In this document: positions 42,890 to 55,798 of the stretch, piece by piece
Numbering within the stretch: position 1 is the stretch's first letter
Layout: each line of letters starts with the position of its first letter
Assembly (NCBI GenBank): GCA_001051155.2
Contig: JYIP02000007.1
Coordinates: 870,342 to 934,341, forward strand
Source: Chrysoporthe austroafricana
Lineage: Eukaryota; Ascomycota; Sordariomycetes; Diaporthales; Cryphonectriaceae
Direction: 5' to 3'
Length of the DNA: 64,000 nt
The notes under the pieces: generated by a model
Databases searched by the model: none
The model's input: only the letters and a program-made list of their open reading frames with translations
What the model was told of the DNA's origin: nothing
Position numbers and translations under genes: made by a program

Positions 42890-44912
42890 TTACACACCGC
42901 TGTCGATCTGGTCTACGACATCCACGTTCGTGTACGCCGCCCAGTCCGAACACGTGTTCGCGACCTTCATCGGGATCTGGTAGTTCTTGACGGCGGCCGG
43001 CTGCACGAGGAACTGCATGAACAGGCCCGCGCTCGCGTGCCACGAGATGTGGCAGTGGAAGGGCCACAGGCCGGGCGTCGTGGGATCGAACTGCAGGACG
43101 ATGTAGCCGTCGGCCTGTACCTGCTGCACGTCCCGGCGCTGCGGGTTCTGGGGGTTCGTGATGGTCCCGTCCCAGGAGCCTTTTCCCTCCGCCAGGACAT
43201 ACATGTTGAACCCATGGAGATGGATGGGGTGCCTATTGGAGTGTTAGACTGGTCATTCGCCTCATGGACAACGTGAGAAGGATTTGTGGTGAGGCAGGCA
43301 GGGAGACTTACGCAGCAGGCGAGGTGTTGTTCACGATCATCCGCACGCTCGAGTTCGTATATAGATTCCTCACGTTCGCCTCGGCATCAAAGTTCAGGTT
43401 GCCCGCGTTCGCCGACAGAAGCGTGGGCGCGTTATAATCCACCCGCGCGCTCTCCCCGTCGAAGTCCCACAGCGTGACGCCAGACCCATTTCGGAACAAC
43501 GTAATATTATAAGTATGCGTGTAACTCGGGGTCGGCACCGCTATCGGGTACATGGGCGTCGTCTTGATCAGCGCGTCATTTGCACAGGTGCCCGGGTCGG
43601 GCACGTTCCACGCTGTGCTGGTTGGCGCCTTGTTCGTATCGGCAGACGAGTAATATACCGCGGCGATGGCGTATGGCTGATTTGCGATCGAACAGCTGGT
43701 CAAATTACTCCGCATCCAGTAGGACGACGTCGGACTGCCTACGTTCGCAGTCACCAGCACGTCGGTACGCTGTCCGACGCCCAGCGTGACCACCTGCGTC
43801 GTGTCTGCTCGGTGTCAGAATTCTAGGACGGAGGCCGGCATGCTCTATCTTGAAAGAGGCGAGATGGCGTGCTGCATAAGGAGGAAGGGATCACTTACAG
43901 GGTTGCACCGGAACGTAGTCGTTCGCGATCACGGTGAGCGTGTGCCCGTCAAGTGAAAACCGCTGCACGCCCTCGGAGCCACTATTAATGAGCCGCAAGC
44001 GGTGCGTCTTACCGTAGGTGAGCTTGAACTTGGAGATGCCTGCGTTGTTGGTACAAGGCGTTTTGTCGCCAGCCGCGACGGTGGAACAATCGAAATTCAT
44101 CTTGCCGTTAATCAGATTGTTGTCCGAGCGCACTGGAGAGCCACCAGGGGTGAGTGTCTCCTCAACAAGGGTGTTGTAGTCTTTGTGGTACCAGTCAGAG
44201 AGCATGATCGGGCCGAGGTCGATGTCGTAGGCCTTGTTCGTGGGTCCATAGATAACTATTGGCCCGAGGGCGCCGCCGGAGTATTGCGAGGAGTAATGAG
44301 AATGGTACCACGAGGTTCCGTAAAGCTCGGCCTTGAACGAGTAGGTATAGCTCTTGCCGGGTGCGATCGGGCACTGGTCGACACCGGGCACGCCATCTTC
44401 CCATGGAGTCGCGGTCTGCAAGAAGCCGTGCCAGTGGAGAGAAGTTCCTTCCTCGGGGCCGGTTATATTGTTGTGCAGGGTGACTTGGATAGTATCACCC
44501 CAGTTTGCCTCGATGGTCGGTCCAGGATAGGCGCCGTTCACGAGCATCACATTCCTCTGATAGCCGTCAGGGGCAATCACGCCTCGGCTAATAGTGAAGT
44601 CGTACGAACGGATGATTCCGGTGGTAGGGGACTGAGTATAGGGATCGGTGTTGCTGGACGTCTTGGTGCCCCAGGGGTAGCCATTGGGAAGGGGGTTGTT
44701 TGTTAGGAATAGTGGCAAGAGAGCGGCCGATAGAGTGCCTAGTAGTGATTTTCTGGGGGAATAGTTAGCTTGATGGGCTCAGGTGGGATATATCAGTGGC
44801 TTTACCCATTGGTCTGAGCCTGAGCCAGTGCCTGTGTGACGCCGAACAGCCAGCTGAGCGCTGCGGAGATAGCGCTGAATATGCCACTAAACAGGCCACC
44901 AGATAAGGTCAT
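42890..44912 (-). CDS. Ascomycete laccase (multicopper oxidase)
   Basis: Secreted copper oxidase acting on phenols, lignin fragments or melanin precursors. Four exons: 44912-44806, 44752-43899, 43804-43312 and 43232-42890, 598 residues. All introns are GT-AG and phases agree. All four copper-binding segments are present: HWHG with [34 protein letters not shown] (split by intron 3 just before it) and [16 protein letters not shown]. The residue ten after the type 1 Cys is Leu, typical of asco-laccases. The protein ends DQIDSGV, the DSG[LIV] C-terminal plug of ascomycete laccases. The N-terminus has a hydrophobic stretch ([20 protein letters not shown]) acting as signal, then a second hydrophobic stretch ([14 protein letters not shown]), so the cleavage point is uncertain. 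Confidence 0.94.
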
Positions 44913-46958
44913 CTTCTCAACTTCTAGTAGAGTCTGAGCGAGTGATCTGTGATAAGTTTTGAAGTAGCGAATGTAGTCCGCGCTGCGGCTCACGGAGAGG
45001 AGAGAACAAACGAGAGTCAACGAAAGAACGACTGAACGAGTGAGAGCCTTGACACAAGAGGTCTACAAGATGGCCAAAATCCCGAGAGAGGTTCTTGAGA
45101 TTTATATCCATGATTGCCCCGTGAACGCACTGCTAATCTATTTCTTTCTGTTCGACGGAAAGACTGCAAGAACAACCATTCTCGCTCATGGCTGCTGATC
45201 ACCGTCCGTAGTGGGGCCTCGTATAAGTCCAACATAGGAAACGCGCCCCGTATGGCGAGGCCTAGAGGCTCGAGAGACGTTAGGCCATGCAGCCGCTTGC
45301 GCCTAAGCTCAACCGTGCTGAGAGATAAATAAGCAAGTAGTGGTAGATCCAAGTACCAGTTTCTGGAGATCCGAGTATCTGGTACGAGCCATTCCGCCGC
45401 GAGCGCATCACCAGCCCCATTCCCACTTCCAAAGAGCCAGATCTCGAGTGTAATAGGGCACACGCTTTTGATTTCTCACCGAGCCACAATTGAGACACAT
45501 CCACGCCATGGCTGCTGGTCAAGTCGCACGAAATTGATAGCAGCCGCCGTCGCCTGCTGCATTTTTCCGAGGCGACATTATAAGGAACCCGCCCGTCTGG
45601 GACAGCGCATCGCTTAGTGGCGCCAGCGGGAAGACTAACAGCTTGTTAGCCCCGGGGGAAGTCCAAATTTGGATACACCAAAGCTCCGGACCCGAGAAGC
45701 AGATTACAGCTGGAATTTTAGGTAAGCACCGACTAAAGCCTCAGCCGCTTGGACTGCGTAGAAACGAAACAAACGCCGGGCTGACCCTCAGAATCGCGCG
45801 CCACTTGAGGGCTCGAGCATATCATAGTACGAACCTTGAAACGGCGCCAGCTGATGTTTCCTCTGTGGGGCTAACGAGCGGACTATCCAGAGGCTTCGTG
45901 CCAATGCAGAAGACCTCGTAAACTGCCGCCAGCTGATCCCAGACAAAGTCAAGATCTGCCAGGTGCAGTCAATATTGACACGCACACTGGACTGCTCGTC
46001 ATGTGTACCTCTCGAAGACCGCCCTCTTCCAGCGAGCTGACGTGAGAGTCGTAGTCAGTTTGCAGGGACGCCTCCGAGAAGGTTGGGCTGAGAAGCTGCT
46101 GAAAAGATGCGCGGTGATTTGAGCCATGCAAGACGAGCATCTAATGCGGTGGGCGCAGTGAAATAGAGCCGAGCACATACGCCACTGGCGATGGAAACAA
46201 GGCACCTCACGATGTCGATCCTTGGTCTTCGTCGTTAGTAGATATCGCCGTGCTCGAAGGACGAGACTGCGTGCGATACGGAAGAACCCGTGGGAAGAGG
46301 TCCAGGAAAACTCAAGAAGAACTTGGTAGCGCGGCGCTATTAATGGTCCGTCACCTCAGCCAACGCTAGGACCGTCTGAAAGCGGCCGAATTACCCGGGC
46401 TCCTGTTGGGCCGGCTATTTTGGACTGAAGTTTGGGAATATTTGGCTTTTGTCCTGGGACCTTGCCTCGCAAAGGTGCGGTCTATGATTTGGCTGTTGAC
46501 ACTCGGAAGTTTCGTGGCCGCCCGAGCACGGAGGGCGACATGGAAGCCCCGGCGGACTCGGAAGCAACCCGAGAGACAGCCTCTTCGTGTCCGCAATGAG
46601 TTGCACGCTTCGTGAGAAGCTCAACACATCAATGGGCTCGCGTGCCCGTTCGCTTCAAGAACGTGTCAGGTTATTTTGCCTCCGGGACTTTCTGCTCGGC
46701 CGCAAAGCATGTCAGCCTGACTTCCTAAAGTATTCGGTCTCAAGCGCTTCACGAAGCATTATATCGGAGCACGTGTCGAAATATATTGAGTTGATATTGG
46801 TTTTTTTTTTCTTTTTTCATATGATAAAGAGCAGTGTTCGGTGACCTTTTATGCTAACTGCCGCCGTGGCCTTTGTTGGGTATACATCGTTAGTTTGCAT
46901 TGTAGCTGAAGACGGCGAGTCAACCAACTCGTTGTACTCTCGTCAGACGCCTTGTCCT
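44913..46958. other. Intergenic, no gene seen
   Basis: About 2 kb. It contains the laccase promoter side and a T-rich tract at 46801-46817. No coherent coding signal. Confidence 0.5.
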
Positions 46959-47551
46959 TCACGATTGGCTGCGTCTGGGGAATCGCGCCCGGTGAGACGC
47001 TGCCATGATGATCGGAGTTCGTCGTGAGTTCGCATAGGCCTGTTGAACGATGGGCGAGGCGTCGGTCCGGATGATGCTACCGATGGACATGAAAAAGCTG
47101 TGGAGCGAATATGTCAGCTAGCACTTCTCTCTGGCAACGGGAGGGCTGATGCGTACCCGAATGTTGCCCCTGATGCTCCCATATACTGGCCTAGTGTTCT
47201 CATTATGCCGTTTGGTCCAGCACCGTACCGAAAGATGCTAACGGTTCCTGTAGTAGATTGTCAGGACTGGAAAGCGGATCCAGGCGGAGATGTTGTTCCT
47301 CACGTACCGTAGATGAAGCCGATGATCACACCAACAGCTGTTCAATGCTGTTAGCAGGCCAGTCAAGATCAAGTGGGGATATGGAACATACTGCCGCCCA
47401 TCATGGCACCCATCTTTGCTGCTTCATATTAGCCATACTGTTTGACTGGACAGAGGAGCAGGAACAGGAACAGGAGCACATCTGCAGGGAGGACCGTACC
47501 CTTGTCGATGTTGGAGGGGCCAGCATGGCCAGTGTTGACTGGTACTGGCAT
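46959..47551 (-). CDS. MGR2: Mgr2/ROMO1-type subunit of the TIM23 translocase
   Basis: Small inner-membrane protein that gates lateral release from the TIM23 import channel (Mgr2 in yeast, ROMO1 in animals). Hand-assembled from five exons: 47551-47500 (52 nt), 47418-47392 (27 nt), 47337-47308 (30 nt), 47247-47157 (91 nt) and 47097-46959 (139 nt), 112 residues. Every junction is GT-AG and in phase. The protein begins MPVPVNTGHAGPSNIDKAK, then the first Gly-rich helix MGAMMGGTVGVIIGFIYG, the loop SIFRYGAGPNGIMRTLGQYM, the second helix GASGATFGFFMSIGSIIRTD, and a basic tail ending RARFPRRSQS. Both helices have the GxxxG-like spacing of the family. No single frame shows this gene, so it is easily missed. 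Confidence 0.9.
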
Positions 47552-48768
47552 GTTGTCTTCTCTTCTGGGGCCTCCCTGGGGCCAGACAATCTTGTGTTGA
47601 AGGGTGTAGTGGCGGAGTCGAGGTATCCTGTCTCTTCGGGTTCAGGAAATCAGAAGCTTGGACTTCTTCACCTGAAGTGGAGCGCAGATGGGGTGACGAA
47701 ATGGCCTCCACATGCGAGACCTTTCCCCTGCTCGCCAAGCCACACACTTACTGGCCTGTGGATCCCTGTCTGCCTGCCCCGTCCGCCCCTGAACTGTGGC
47801 TTAGCCGCTCTCTTGACGATAAGTGTGGCTTCAGTCTGGAGTCTCCTGTCTTTTACGCAGGTGCTGTCTTTGTGTTTGAGGAGACATGGGCCAACATCCC
47901 CCGAGACCTTCAATTTTTTTTTTTTTTTTTGGACTTGATTGCAAGACGTTCTTGCTCTCACAGTGTGGATAACACCCCGCCATCCTACTTTATATTTTCG
48001 CTTCCAAAGTCTCTTTGCATCCGTCTCATCCCCGGCTCCTGGTGAGGGCCCGCTCATGATAGGCTGTTCTGCCAGGCGTTCACGTTGCCTGACCAGTGAA
48101 CAGCAACGCTAGCTCTAAGCGCCCGTCAGGGACTGGACAGTGGGGAGGCCAGGACTGCTGACAGAGCACTGCCAGGGCCGGAGCCAGAGAAACGAACAGA
48201 CTTGGACCCATCCCACTGCCATTGTCAATCCCACAGCGCAACCTAGCATCCTCACTTTCATACCATCGCCCAAGGCCTCTTTAGCCCTCATCCAATTGAC
48301 TGGTAAGTCGGCTCGTCCCTCCCGAGCAGGAGGAGTCGGCCTGAGGCAGCCTCTCTGCCCCCGTGACCCGTTGCACTCGTTGTTTGGCTGCCGTTTCGCC
48401 GTTACCCAGCCGATGACCTCAGGGCGAAAAAGGCTAACGTCCACATCATCTCCACTTCCAGCGCCAGCCACAGTCAACAGAGTCCCGTGCTCGCTGCCAT
48501 TTTATTCCGTCTGAGATCGAACCAGCCTCGACCTGACGCCACGCATCTGCGCGTCCGCCGACCGCGGATTTCGACGCACTCCTCGCTGAGCTTTGCTCTT
48601 CAACGACGATCGCGACCGCGCCCGTGACCGTACATGGTGTCAGACTCAGACGAGACGATACCCGCGACAGCCCACAATACCGCCATCGTCCCCCGCGACG
48701 CCTTGGCCTCGCCCCATAAACCAGCCCTGACACTTTTGTCCGCCGTATTTTCTCATTAGTCGCTCCCC
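47552..48768. other. Divergent intergenic region Mgr2 / SLMAP
   Basis: 1.2 kb with both leaders; a 17-T run lies at 47914-47930. Open frames here lack coding character. Confidence 0.5.
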
Positions 48769-51121
48769 ATGACTGCTGTCGCCAGCCCTCCCAGCTTTGC
48801 GAACATCAACCGGTCGGCATGGGGGCTTAACGGTGGCCAGTCTCTCAATTCCATGAACTCGGACGACGTCAGGGGCGCCTTGATGCCGCGAAAGACGATT
48901 CCTCGGAACAACTCCTCGTCTTCCATCTCCTCCACTTCCTCGATTTCCTCCTCGTCCACGGCCGTCAGCAGCACCAACGGCCAGACCAACGGTGCGACTG
49001 CGCAATCTGCAGCAGGCGAACTCGGTGGTTGGCCCAATGCTGCACCACGAAAGAGGCCACAGGGAAAAGGGCAGTGGAACGGTCCAAGGTTAGAAGGCGG
49101 CACGGAGCTGGGACGGATGCCAGCTGGTCGTCCACAGATGACCAACGGCCTAAACGGCGCCTCACCGATGTCCCCAGCCCCATTGCTACAGTCGCCAGCC
49201 CAGATGGCACCTCAGAGGCCGATTGCCGAACCCCTGACTCCGGGGCAGCCTGTGCTCTATCTCCTGTCCCTCAACGGCACGTTCGAGCGGAAGACGATCC
49301 AGGTTCCGTTTTACCCCGAGACCCTACGCGTTGGCCGACAAACCAATAACAAGACGATACCTACCCCCTTGAATGGATTCTTCGACAGTAAAGTGCTGTC
49401 TAGGCAGCATGCAGAGATATGGGCAGATCGCCAGGGCAAAATCTGGATACGCGACGTCAAATCCTCCAACGGTACCTTCGTAAATGGCTCGCGGCTATCT
49501 CCAGAAAACCGCGAGTCGGAGCCTCACGAACTTCAGACTTCGGATCATCTCGAGCTTGGGATTGACATCGTGAGCGAGGATCAGAAATCGGTTGTACATC
49601 ACAAAGTCGCGGCAAAGGTGGAACATGCTGGTTTTCCAAATCCTTCGAATAACCTCTTGGAGATGAATTTTGGCGATCTGGATCCGGCAAATGGCGCCAT
49701 GATGATGCCGCAGGCCGGCGGAATGCCGTTCAGAGGCAGAACTGGCAGCCAGGCGTCGGCTGGCTCGAATGGTCGAGGGCTGGCTGGCGCAGCAGCGCAA
49801 ATGATAAACGCCCAGGCCAACAACATGGCATTCAATAACCGCACTTTTATTAATACCCATCCATCGGCGGAGCTGATAGTGAAGAAGTTACGCGTGAGTA
49901 TCATCGCCCTGGAAGACGGTCTTCTTTAATGTCGAGGCACTAACCAATATGCAGAACGAGATGCGCAATGCCCGGCAGCAGGCACAAGATCTGTCCCGTA
50001 CTAGCAAATTCTTGGATGCGCTTCTGTCTAACGAAGACATCAAGAACCAAGAAAAGATCGAAGTACCGGAGCCACCGAAGCCAGCAGTTGTTAATGGCAA
50101 CTCCCTGTCGTTTCGATCAGACGCGAAGACGCGATTCTCCGACCCGCCAGCTCCTCCGCCACAGCAGCCTTTGCCTGAGAAACCAGGTTCCGCCAGAGCT
50201 CAAGGTGACGTGCCCTCTTTGAAGCGCGCAACAACCGAGCGACCGAAGCCTGCCCCTACAAGCACATCACCCGTTCGACAAGATAACCTGAGCCAAATTA
50301 TTCAGTTGACAGAAGCACTCAACACTGCCAAGCGCGAAATAGACAACCAGACTGTCAAGATGCGAGATCTGGAAGAAATGTTACAACGAGAGAGGGAAGC
50401 GCGAGAGGCCGCGGAGGAGCTTGCGAAACGTCTAGAGGGCGATGCCCAGCTGCGCATGAATGGGTCGACAAATTCACACATTGAAGACAAGACATTAGAA
50501 GAGGCCTTTGAACCATCATCGGACAATACCCCTATCGAACCCAAGGCGTCAGAAGATAATGTACCAGTGCTGCCGGAAGCCAACGAGGACAGGACAACGT
50601 TCCTACAATCACAAATCGATCAGATGCTGTCAGAGATGAAAGGACTGAAAGAGCAGGTCGATGTGTACAAGAAACAGGCAGACCAAGCAACGTCGGAACG
50701 GGACGCGGACCGCAAGACTTTGGCAGAGATGGTACGTCAGATCCGGCAGAGGGACGAGGAGGCAGTAGCTCTCAAGGCCGCAGCTCGGGCTCGGGCTCGA
50801 TCACGGTCAAGATCGAACGGGAGGGATCGGAGTTCGACCATCACCGCCGCCAGGGATCTCAGTCGAGGGCGGCCCACGTCCAACCGGGGCGATTCGAGTC
50901 TCGACAGCATCGCAGAAGACTCGCTCGACGACAAGCCAACGTTATCCCGAGCGAATACTATCACACCTTCAACCAGGTCACCGTCGAAAAGAGCAGTATC
51001 GAGTCAGACCATCACGGAGACACTCCCGTATGCGTCGATGATAGGCGTGGTGTTGATAGGTATGGGTCTCATGGCCTACATCAACGGGTGGCAACCGCAG
51101 CCTCGCCTGCCGGACCGATGA
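48769..51121 (+). CDS. FHA-domain tail-anchored protein, SLMAP/PRO45 subunit of STRIPAK
   Basis: Scaffold subunit of the STRIPAK kinase/phosphatase complex (PRO45 in Sordaria, HAM-4 in Neurospora, Far10-type in yeast), needed for cell fusion and fruiting in relatives. Two exons, 48769-49893 and 49955-51121, 763 residues; the intron is GTGAGT, CACTAAC branch, TGCAG. Residues 1-160 are Ser-rich and disordered. The FHA domain lies at about 165-270: LRVGRQ, SRQHAEIW, DVKSSNGTFVNG. A coiled coil follows exon 2 start, with another at about 490-540 (LTEALNTAKREIDNQTVKM) and one at about 600-640. The C-terminus has a single helix ASMIGVVLIGMGLMAYI before the short tail NGWQPQPRLPDR, that is, a tail anchor as in SLMAP. 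Domain order and ends are complete. Confidence 0.92.
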
Positions 51122-54100
51122 GGATGATTGATGGGCGGGTTGATGCTGGGATGGCTCATGAACAAAACAAAGCAACTATGTACATTTTCTTTTTCCTTTG
51201 GTCCAGCTGGCATTTGCAGGAGCAGCCACAGATGGTAATTCAGTTTTATATCTTTCTATACCCAACTGCGTGGAACTCAAAACTTGGACGCCGTCGCAAC
51301 TTCTCACGTACCTCAACGAACCCATGTAGGACCTCGGCCATATTTGCTCTTAGCGAAAGTTACTACTTGAGTATCATCCTCTCCGAAACCAATTGGTATC
51401 TTATATTGTTGATCTCAGCATATAGCATTGAGCATCAGCATAACATCAATCGGGAGTTCGAGCAAGATCAATAGAAGCTCGACTTGGGCATGGCATGTGA
51501 CGGAGGAAGCACAGCCTGGTTTCCAGGATCAGCCCAGTGACTCGTGTGCTGGATTCGAGACCTTCCACACAAGCCCCCTACCCTATACTGTACTTGGGTC
51601 TAATGCATGGCCATTGTACCGCGCGTCCAATACGCAGCCAGCACTGCAGCCGCTGAGCTCCATTCCTCCTCCTTTGAGACCCTGGTCCGTGGCCTCTACC
51701 ATTGTTTGACCTCGGGCATAGGAAGATCGGCTGGTGCTGCCGCGGGGGGCCGGGGGTGGGGGGCTGGATGATCAGTTGGTGGCAAGACTATATCACGTAC
51801 TAGACCTTGCGTCGAGCTAAGGATATCAGGGCTCGCGGATAGGAAACCCGAGCAAGAGTTGCCATCAGCCTCCCCGGAACATGCACTGAGAGTTGGCTCG
51901 GTTGTGTAATAAGAGTGGTGACAAAGTTATGACTACCTAGGTAATGGTGATCATTATCCTAACCAACAAAGTTGGTTTAGATCTTGCGGTCCGCTCTCTG
52001 GGCGGCTATGCTTGAGTCAACGGTCACTGTCTAGAAGGGGAGAGAAAGTGTGGAGCAAAGGCTGAGTGAGATAGGCCATGTAGGATTCGATTCTCCACGC
52101 CTGTTGCGCGGCCGCTTAAGCTCTATCTTCAGCCTCACGGCCCCGATCCTTGTCATAATTTATGCTTGGTCATCATCTGTACAAGAGGTTTTCTTTGTCC
52201 AGAGGTTAGTTTACACGTCCGTACCCCTAAGATGAGGTGGAAGATAAGTCACTTACAGGCCTTCCTTGTGAAGTTGTCCTTTCCCGTTGTGGAAACGACT
52301 TCTTTTTAAGATTGCAGTCGTACCATTCATAATATAGAGCGCCGGTGTAGTCGGCCGGGGGTGTATCTTTCACTCTCAAGCGATTCGTCTACTTGAATTC
52401 CTCCCAGATGGACTAGAGCTTCCGAGGCTCAGGTTTAAGGTTGTCTAAGGCATCTATAAGCTCTGGTCGCACAGGGGCTCGCCGTCCATTGTTTGTGAGG
52501 TGTCATTGCGCGCTGGAAAAACAATCGGCTATGCTTAATCGTTATTAATGATCAAATGCTATGAGATCAGGATCTTGACCCCCCGGCCGCAACTGAGGTG
52601 ATTCTCCTTTGCGAGGGTAAAATTCCTGACCGACTGGAAATGATTCCGTCCCATCTATTGTCGAAATACTGCTCCTTCCAGCCATGATTGGCCACTCGCA
52701 GAGGAAGGCTTTTCCAGCCTTCCTCACCTGAAATAATCCTTCAGCATGATCCCAACGCTCTTCACCACACCCGTGGGATCGACGCGGTGGTCTATTTGGT
52801 CAATTGGTACCCGGAAGAGAGAACATCACGTTTGGGCTTGCCAAACGACTTCATAACTTGAGTCTAGCCTCTGCCTCCAAGCTGATGTGCTAGGGTGACA
52901 TCGAGCCAACAACCGAGATTCAGCTGGGCCAATGATCTTTCGTATGGGGCTCCCGATAAGAGGGCTCCAGGCACGGACGGGGAACGGACACCGCTCACGA
53001 CCCAACTGGCGTCCATAAATTGGGCAAACTGTCAGTTCTATAATTAGTTACCTTCTTGTTCTTTTTTTCTCTCTCTTTTTTCTTCTTGGACAGAGAACCC
53101 AGCTAGCAAACGGAGGGAATCTGCGTCGATCCTGAGGTTTTGTTGAGGGTCTATGCGTCTGACTAATAAGATCTGGGACCATTGGATTTCACTATTCATC
53201 GTTGAACCATATGCAAGGTACAAAGATTATGCGGTTGACACAGCATCCGACAAGGACTGGACACGCCACCACTGAGTCACGAATAGCCTCTCTATGTGAT
53301 TCATCGCTGGATTTGACATGATAGAATTGAGGAGTACTTTGCCAACTCATGCAGTATTTCCTTCCTGACCTCCGGAACCTGCCTCTTTCTTTTCGTGGAA
53401 CTTGTCCAATTTGGGAGGGCGTGTTTCTGCTAATCATTTTCGGACTCCAGCGGATCCCGTTTTTCTCCTCCCAACATCACTAAGGCTAGTCGAAAGGATC
53501 CTATCGTCGACAAGCTCATGTTTTACCTATGATATATTACTGACTATCTTATGATGCACGCGTATTGCTCACTGTTATTACCCCCGCTGAGTCATTTCTT
53601 GACGATTGAGCCGCACAGAAACAAATCGTCATCGCGCGTTGGGGGCCGGCCAGCCCCCCTGTATTTGCCACGCGGTGAGCACGTTGGACACAGTCACATG
53701 GTATCAACTGCGCCAATACGTTGTGGTCAAGGATCATGTTGCAGCTTGCTGGGTTGAACATAAAGTTCTTAGCCGCCGGGTAGGGCTGAGCATCACATAC
53801 ATAGCGGAATTGAAACGGCGGAGACAAGGGTGAAGTGGCATAGCAGCCATGAAGGATGTTCTAGGGAGGAAGCAGGTGCATGTGCCCCAACCGCGCTGGG
53901 ATGCACAGACTAATGCATTTTCACAACTGCCCCTTTCGGCAGAACGATGCCGCCGGGAGTTGTCAGCATCTGGACGTTTTGCTCTACGCTCTATGCACCG
54001 TCAGTCCTAGCCCAGGCGTTTTCATTCTTATACAGTACCCTCTACTATAGGCCCTCTAGATGTAAATCTTATTCGATACCTCGAGCAGCATAATCATCAG

Positions 54101-55150
54101 CCTAGGCTGGTTGTACTTTTATAGATAGGTATAGCTGTCGAGCGGATGTAACCTCGGCGGTAGTTGGAGATCCTCCGAATGCACGGACGTACTTCTGCGG
54201 GCTGACCACCGAGCAGCAGCGTAGTATAGTGTAGGCCACCCCACCCTGGAGGTCCAGAAAACAGGCCGAAGAACAAAAAAGAACAATCCTGGATCCACTC
54301 CTCATGCGAATCAGCTTGCCATCAACGCGGCTACACATCCGGAATTTCCAACAAGCAGTTACCAACAAGAGGCCCACTCTACAACACCACGGACCCATAT
54401 ATTGCTATTTTGGAAAGCGGCCGTATGTTCTATCTTCTCTCGATCTAGCTAAGCCCAACTTCTTGTTGGCACCTCGCTTAGTAGGACCCAACCAGGGCTG
54501 GTGAACTGCCACACATGCCTTGTAGATGAAGTCTAGGCTCTGAGCGCAACAGGGAATCGAGGTGCAAGCTCTTCAGCATCTACAACGCTCATATCCTTAT
54601 GAATGAGGCACTAGGCCCCACAGACATATACTATGTAATTATCTCGACCTCCGTCATTACTATACTTGCAATCGTGAGAAAGGCTGTGACACAACTGTAG
54701 ACAAAGGAGACGTACTTGTCCAATAATTGCTCTTGGAACCTTTTCCTGGCCCCAATCCAATATTCTTACCTTCGTGCATAGAGGATTCAGCCTTAACAGC
54801 TCACAGAGGATCACGAAAGTTATTACGATTCAAACATTCTAGAACAAATGACGACGAGAGCCTTACGGTATCGACTGGTATGCCTAGGCCAACATATCTC
54901 GAAGGAATCCGCACCTTGCCTGATGAGCAATTACCGTAGTCGGGGGCCAACAGCAGTACGCCGATGACACAATCGTTGAAAGCAAGAAGAAGGTTTACAA
55001 TACAAGCATATAAGGCAGCTCGTGTCCTCGTCCAAGCAGGAGTTGATGATCAGACAACACCACAAATCAAACCTGCAATCAGGAGCATCTTTTCTTCGCA
55101 AATACAGTCACCACATCTCAACTCATCTCCAACGATCCTGAATCACCGCT
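51122..55150. other. Gene-poor region of 4 kb
   Basis: No supported gene. It contains a TACCTAGGTA palindrome (51934-51943) and a pyrimidine tract (about 53052-53088). Composition is less GC-rich than the flanking genes. Confidence 0.45.
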
Positions 55151-55798
55151 ATGAAGCTATCATTCATCTCTCTCACACTGGCTCTCCTCGCCAGCTCAGT
55201 CACCGCTGCTACCATGGAGGGGAAGCCCACGCTCCCGCGGGCGCCCCAGGCAACAAATGACGGAAGTGCCAGCTCCTCAGTTACCGTTGACGCCGTGGAG
55301 ACACAAGTGCCCAAAACGGCCGCGTCTGCCACCATTGATGCCCCAAAGGATGCCATCGCCGATGGTATCTATCTAGACACCACTCTTGACGCTGCTGTTG
55401 GGAACTCCAAAGCCTCTTCCGCGGGTTCTGTAGCTCAAGTCGCAAAGCCAATGGCCACGAACGACGGCAGAATCGACAATCTCAGGCGGGGGGCTACTAC
55501 TAGCACCCTCCAGGCCATCCGTGCTTCTCTGCCGGCAGATAGGACCCTCGACGACGTCGAGGCTCCGTGCGCGACTAATGATGGGCGGCCGCTTCCTTCG
55601 CCTTTGAGGGCGGGAAGTGCTGACGTGAGGCTGTCACCAACAAGGCGTGAAGTGTTCCCTGCGGTCGCTCATCCAACCGCGTCGCAAATGACCGGGATCT
55701 TGTTTGCGTTGGCGATGATGGCTCCGACAAAGCTTGCCACCTCGTCGATCCCATCCGTCATGAAGCTCTTGGCAGACAGAGGCCTGCCGGTAGCCTAA
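55151..55798 (+). CDS. Secreted protein with three ATNDG motifs
   Basis: 215 residues, one exon, family not recognised. The signal peptide MKLSFISLTLALLASSVTA is clear. The body carries three short repeats, each as P-x-ATNDG-[SR]: PQATNDGS (codons at 55250-55264), PMATNDGR (55454-55468) and PCATNDGR (55571-55585). Dibasic RR sites (NLRRGA, TRREVF) could be Kex2 targets, but they do not flank every motif. The single cysteine is in the third copy. Near the C-terminus is a hydrophobic stretch (MTGILFALAMMAPTKLA). The layout of signal peptide plus short repeated motifs is reminiscent of processed fungal peptide precursors or repeat-containing effectors; this is inference. Otherwise it would be an ordinary low-complexity secreted protein. 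Confidence 0.6.
   Translation: MKLSFISLTLALLASSVTAATMEGKPTLPRAPQATNDGSASSSVTVDAVETQVPKTAASATIDAPKDAIADGIYLDTTLDAAVGNSKASSAGSVAQVAKPMATNDGRIDNLRRGATTSTLQAIRASLPADRTLDDVEAPCATNDGRPLPSPLRAGSADVRLSPTRREVFPAVAHPTASQMTGILFALAMMAPTKLATSSIPSVMKLLADRGLPVA

Noticed and set aside
44002..44706. 234-codon plus-strand frame
   Set aside because: Antisense to laccase exon 2.
52060..52110. TTCGATTC segment resembling a tRNA T-arm
   Set aside because: The flanking bases do not pair into a T-stem, and no acceptor or anticodon arm could be built.
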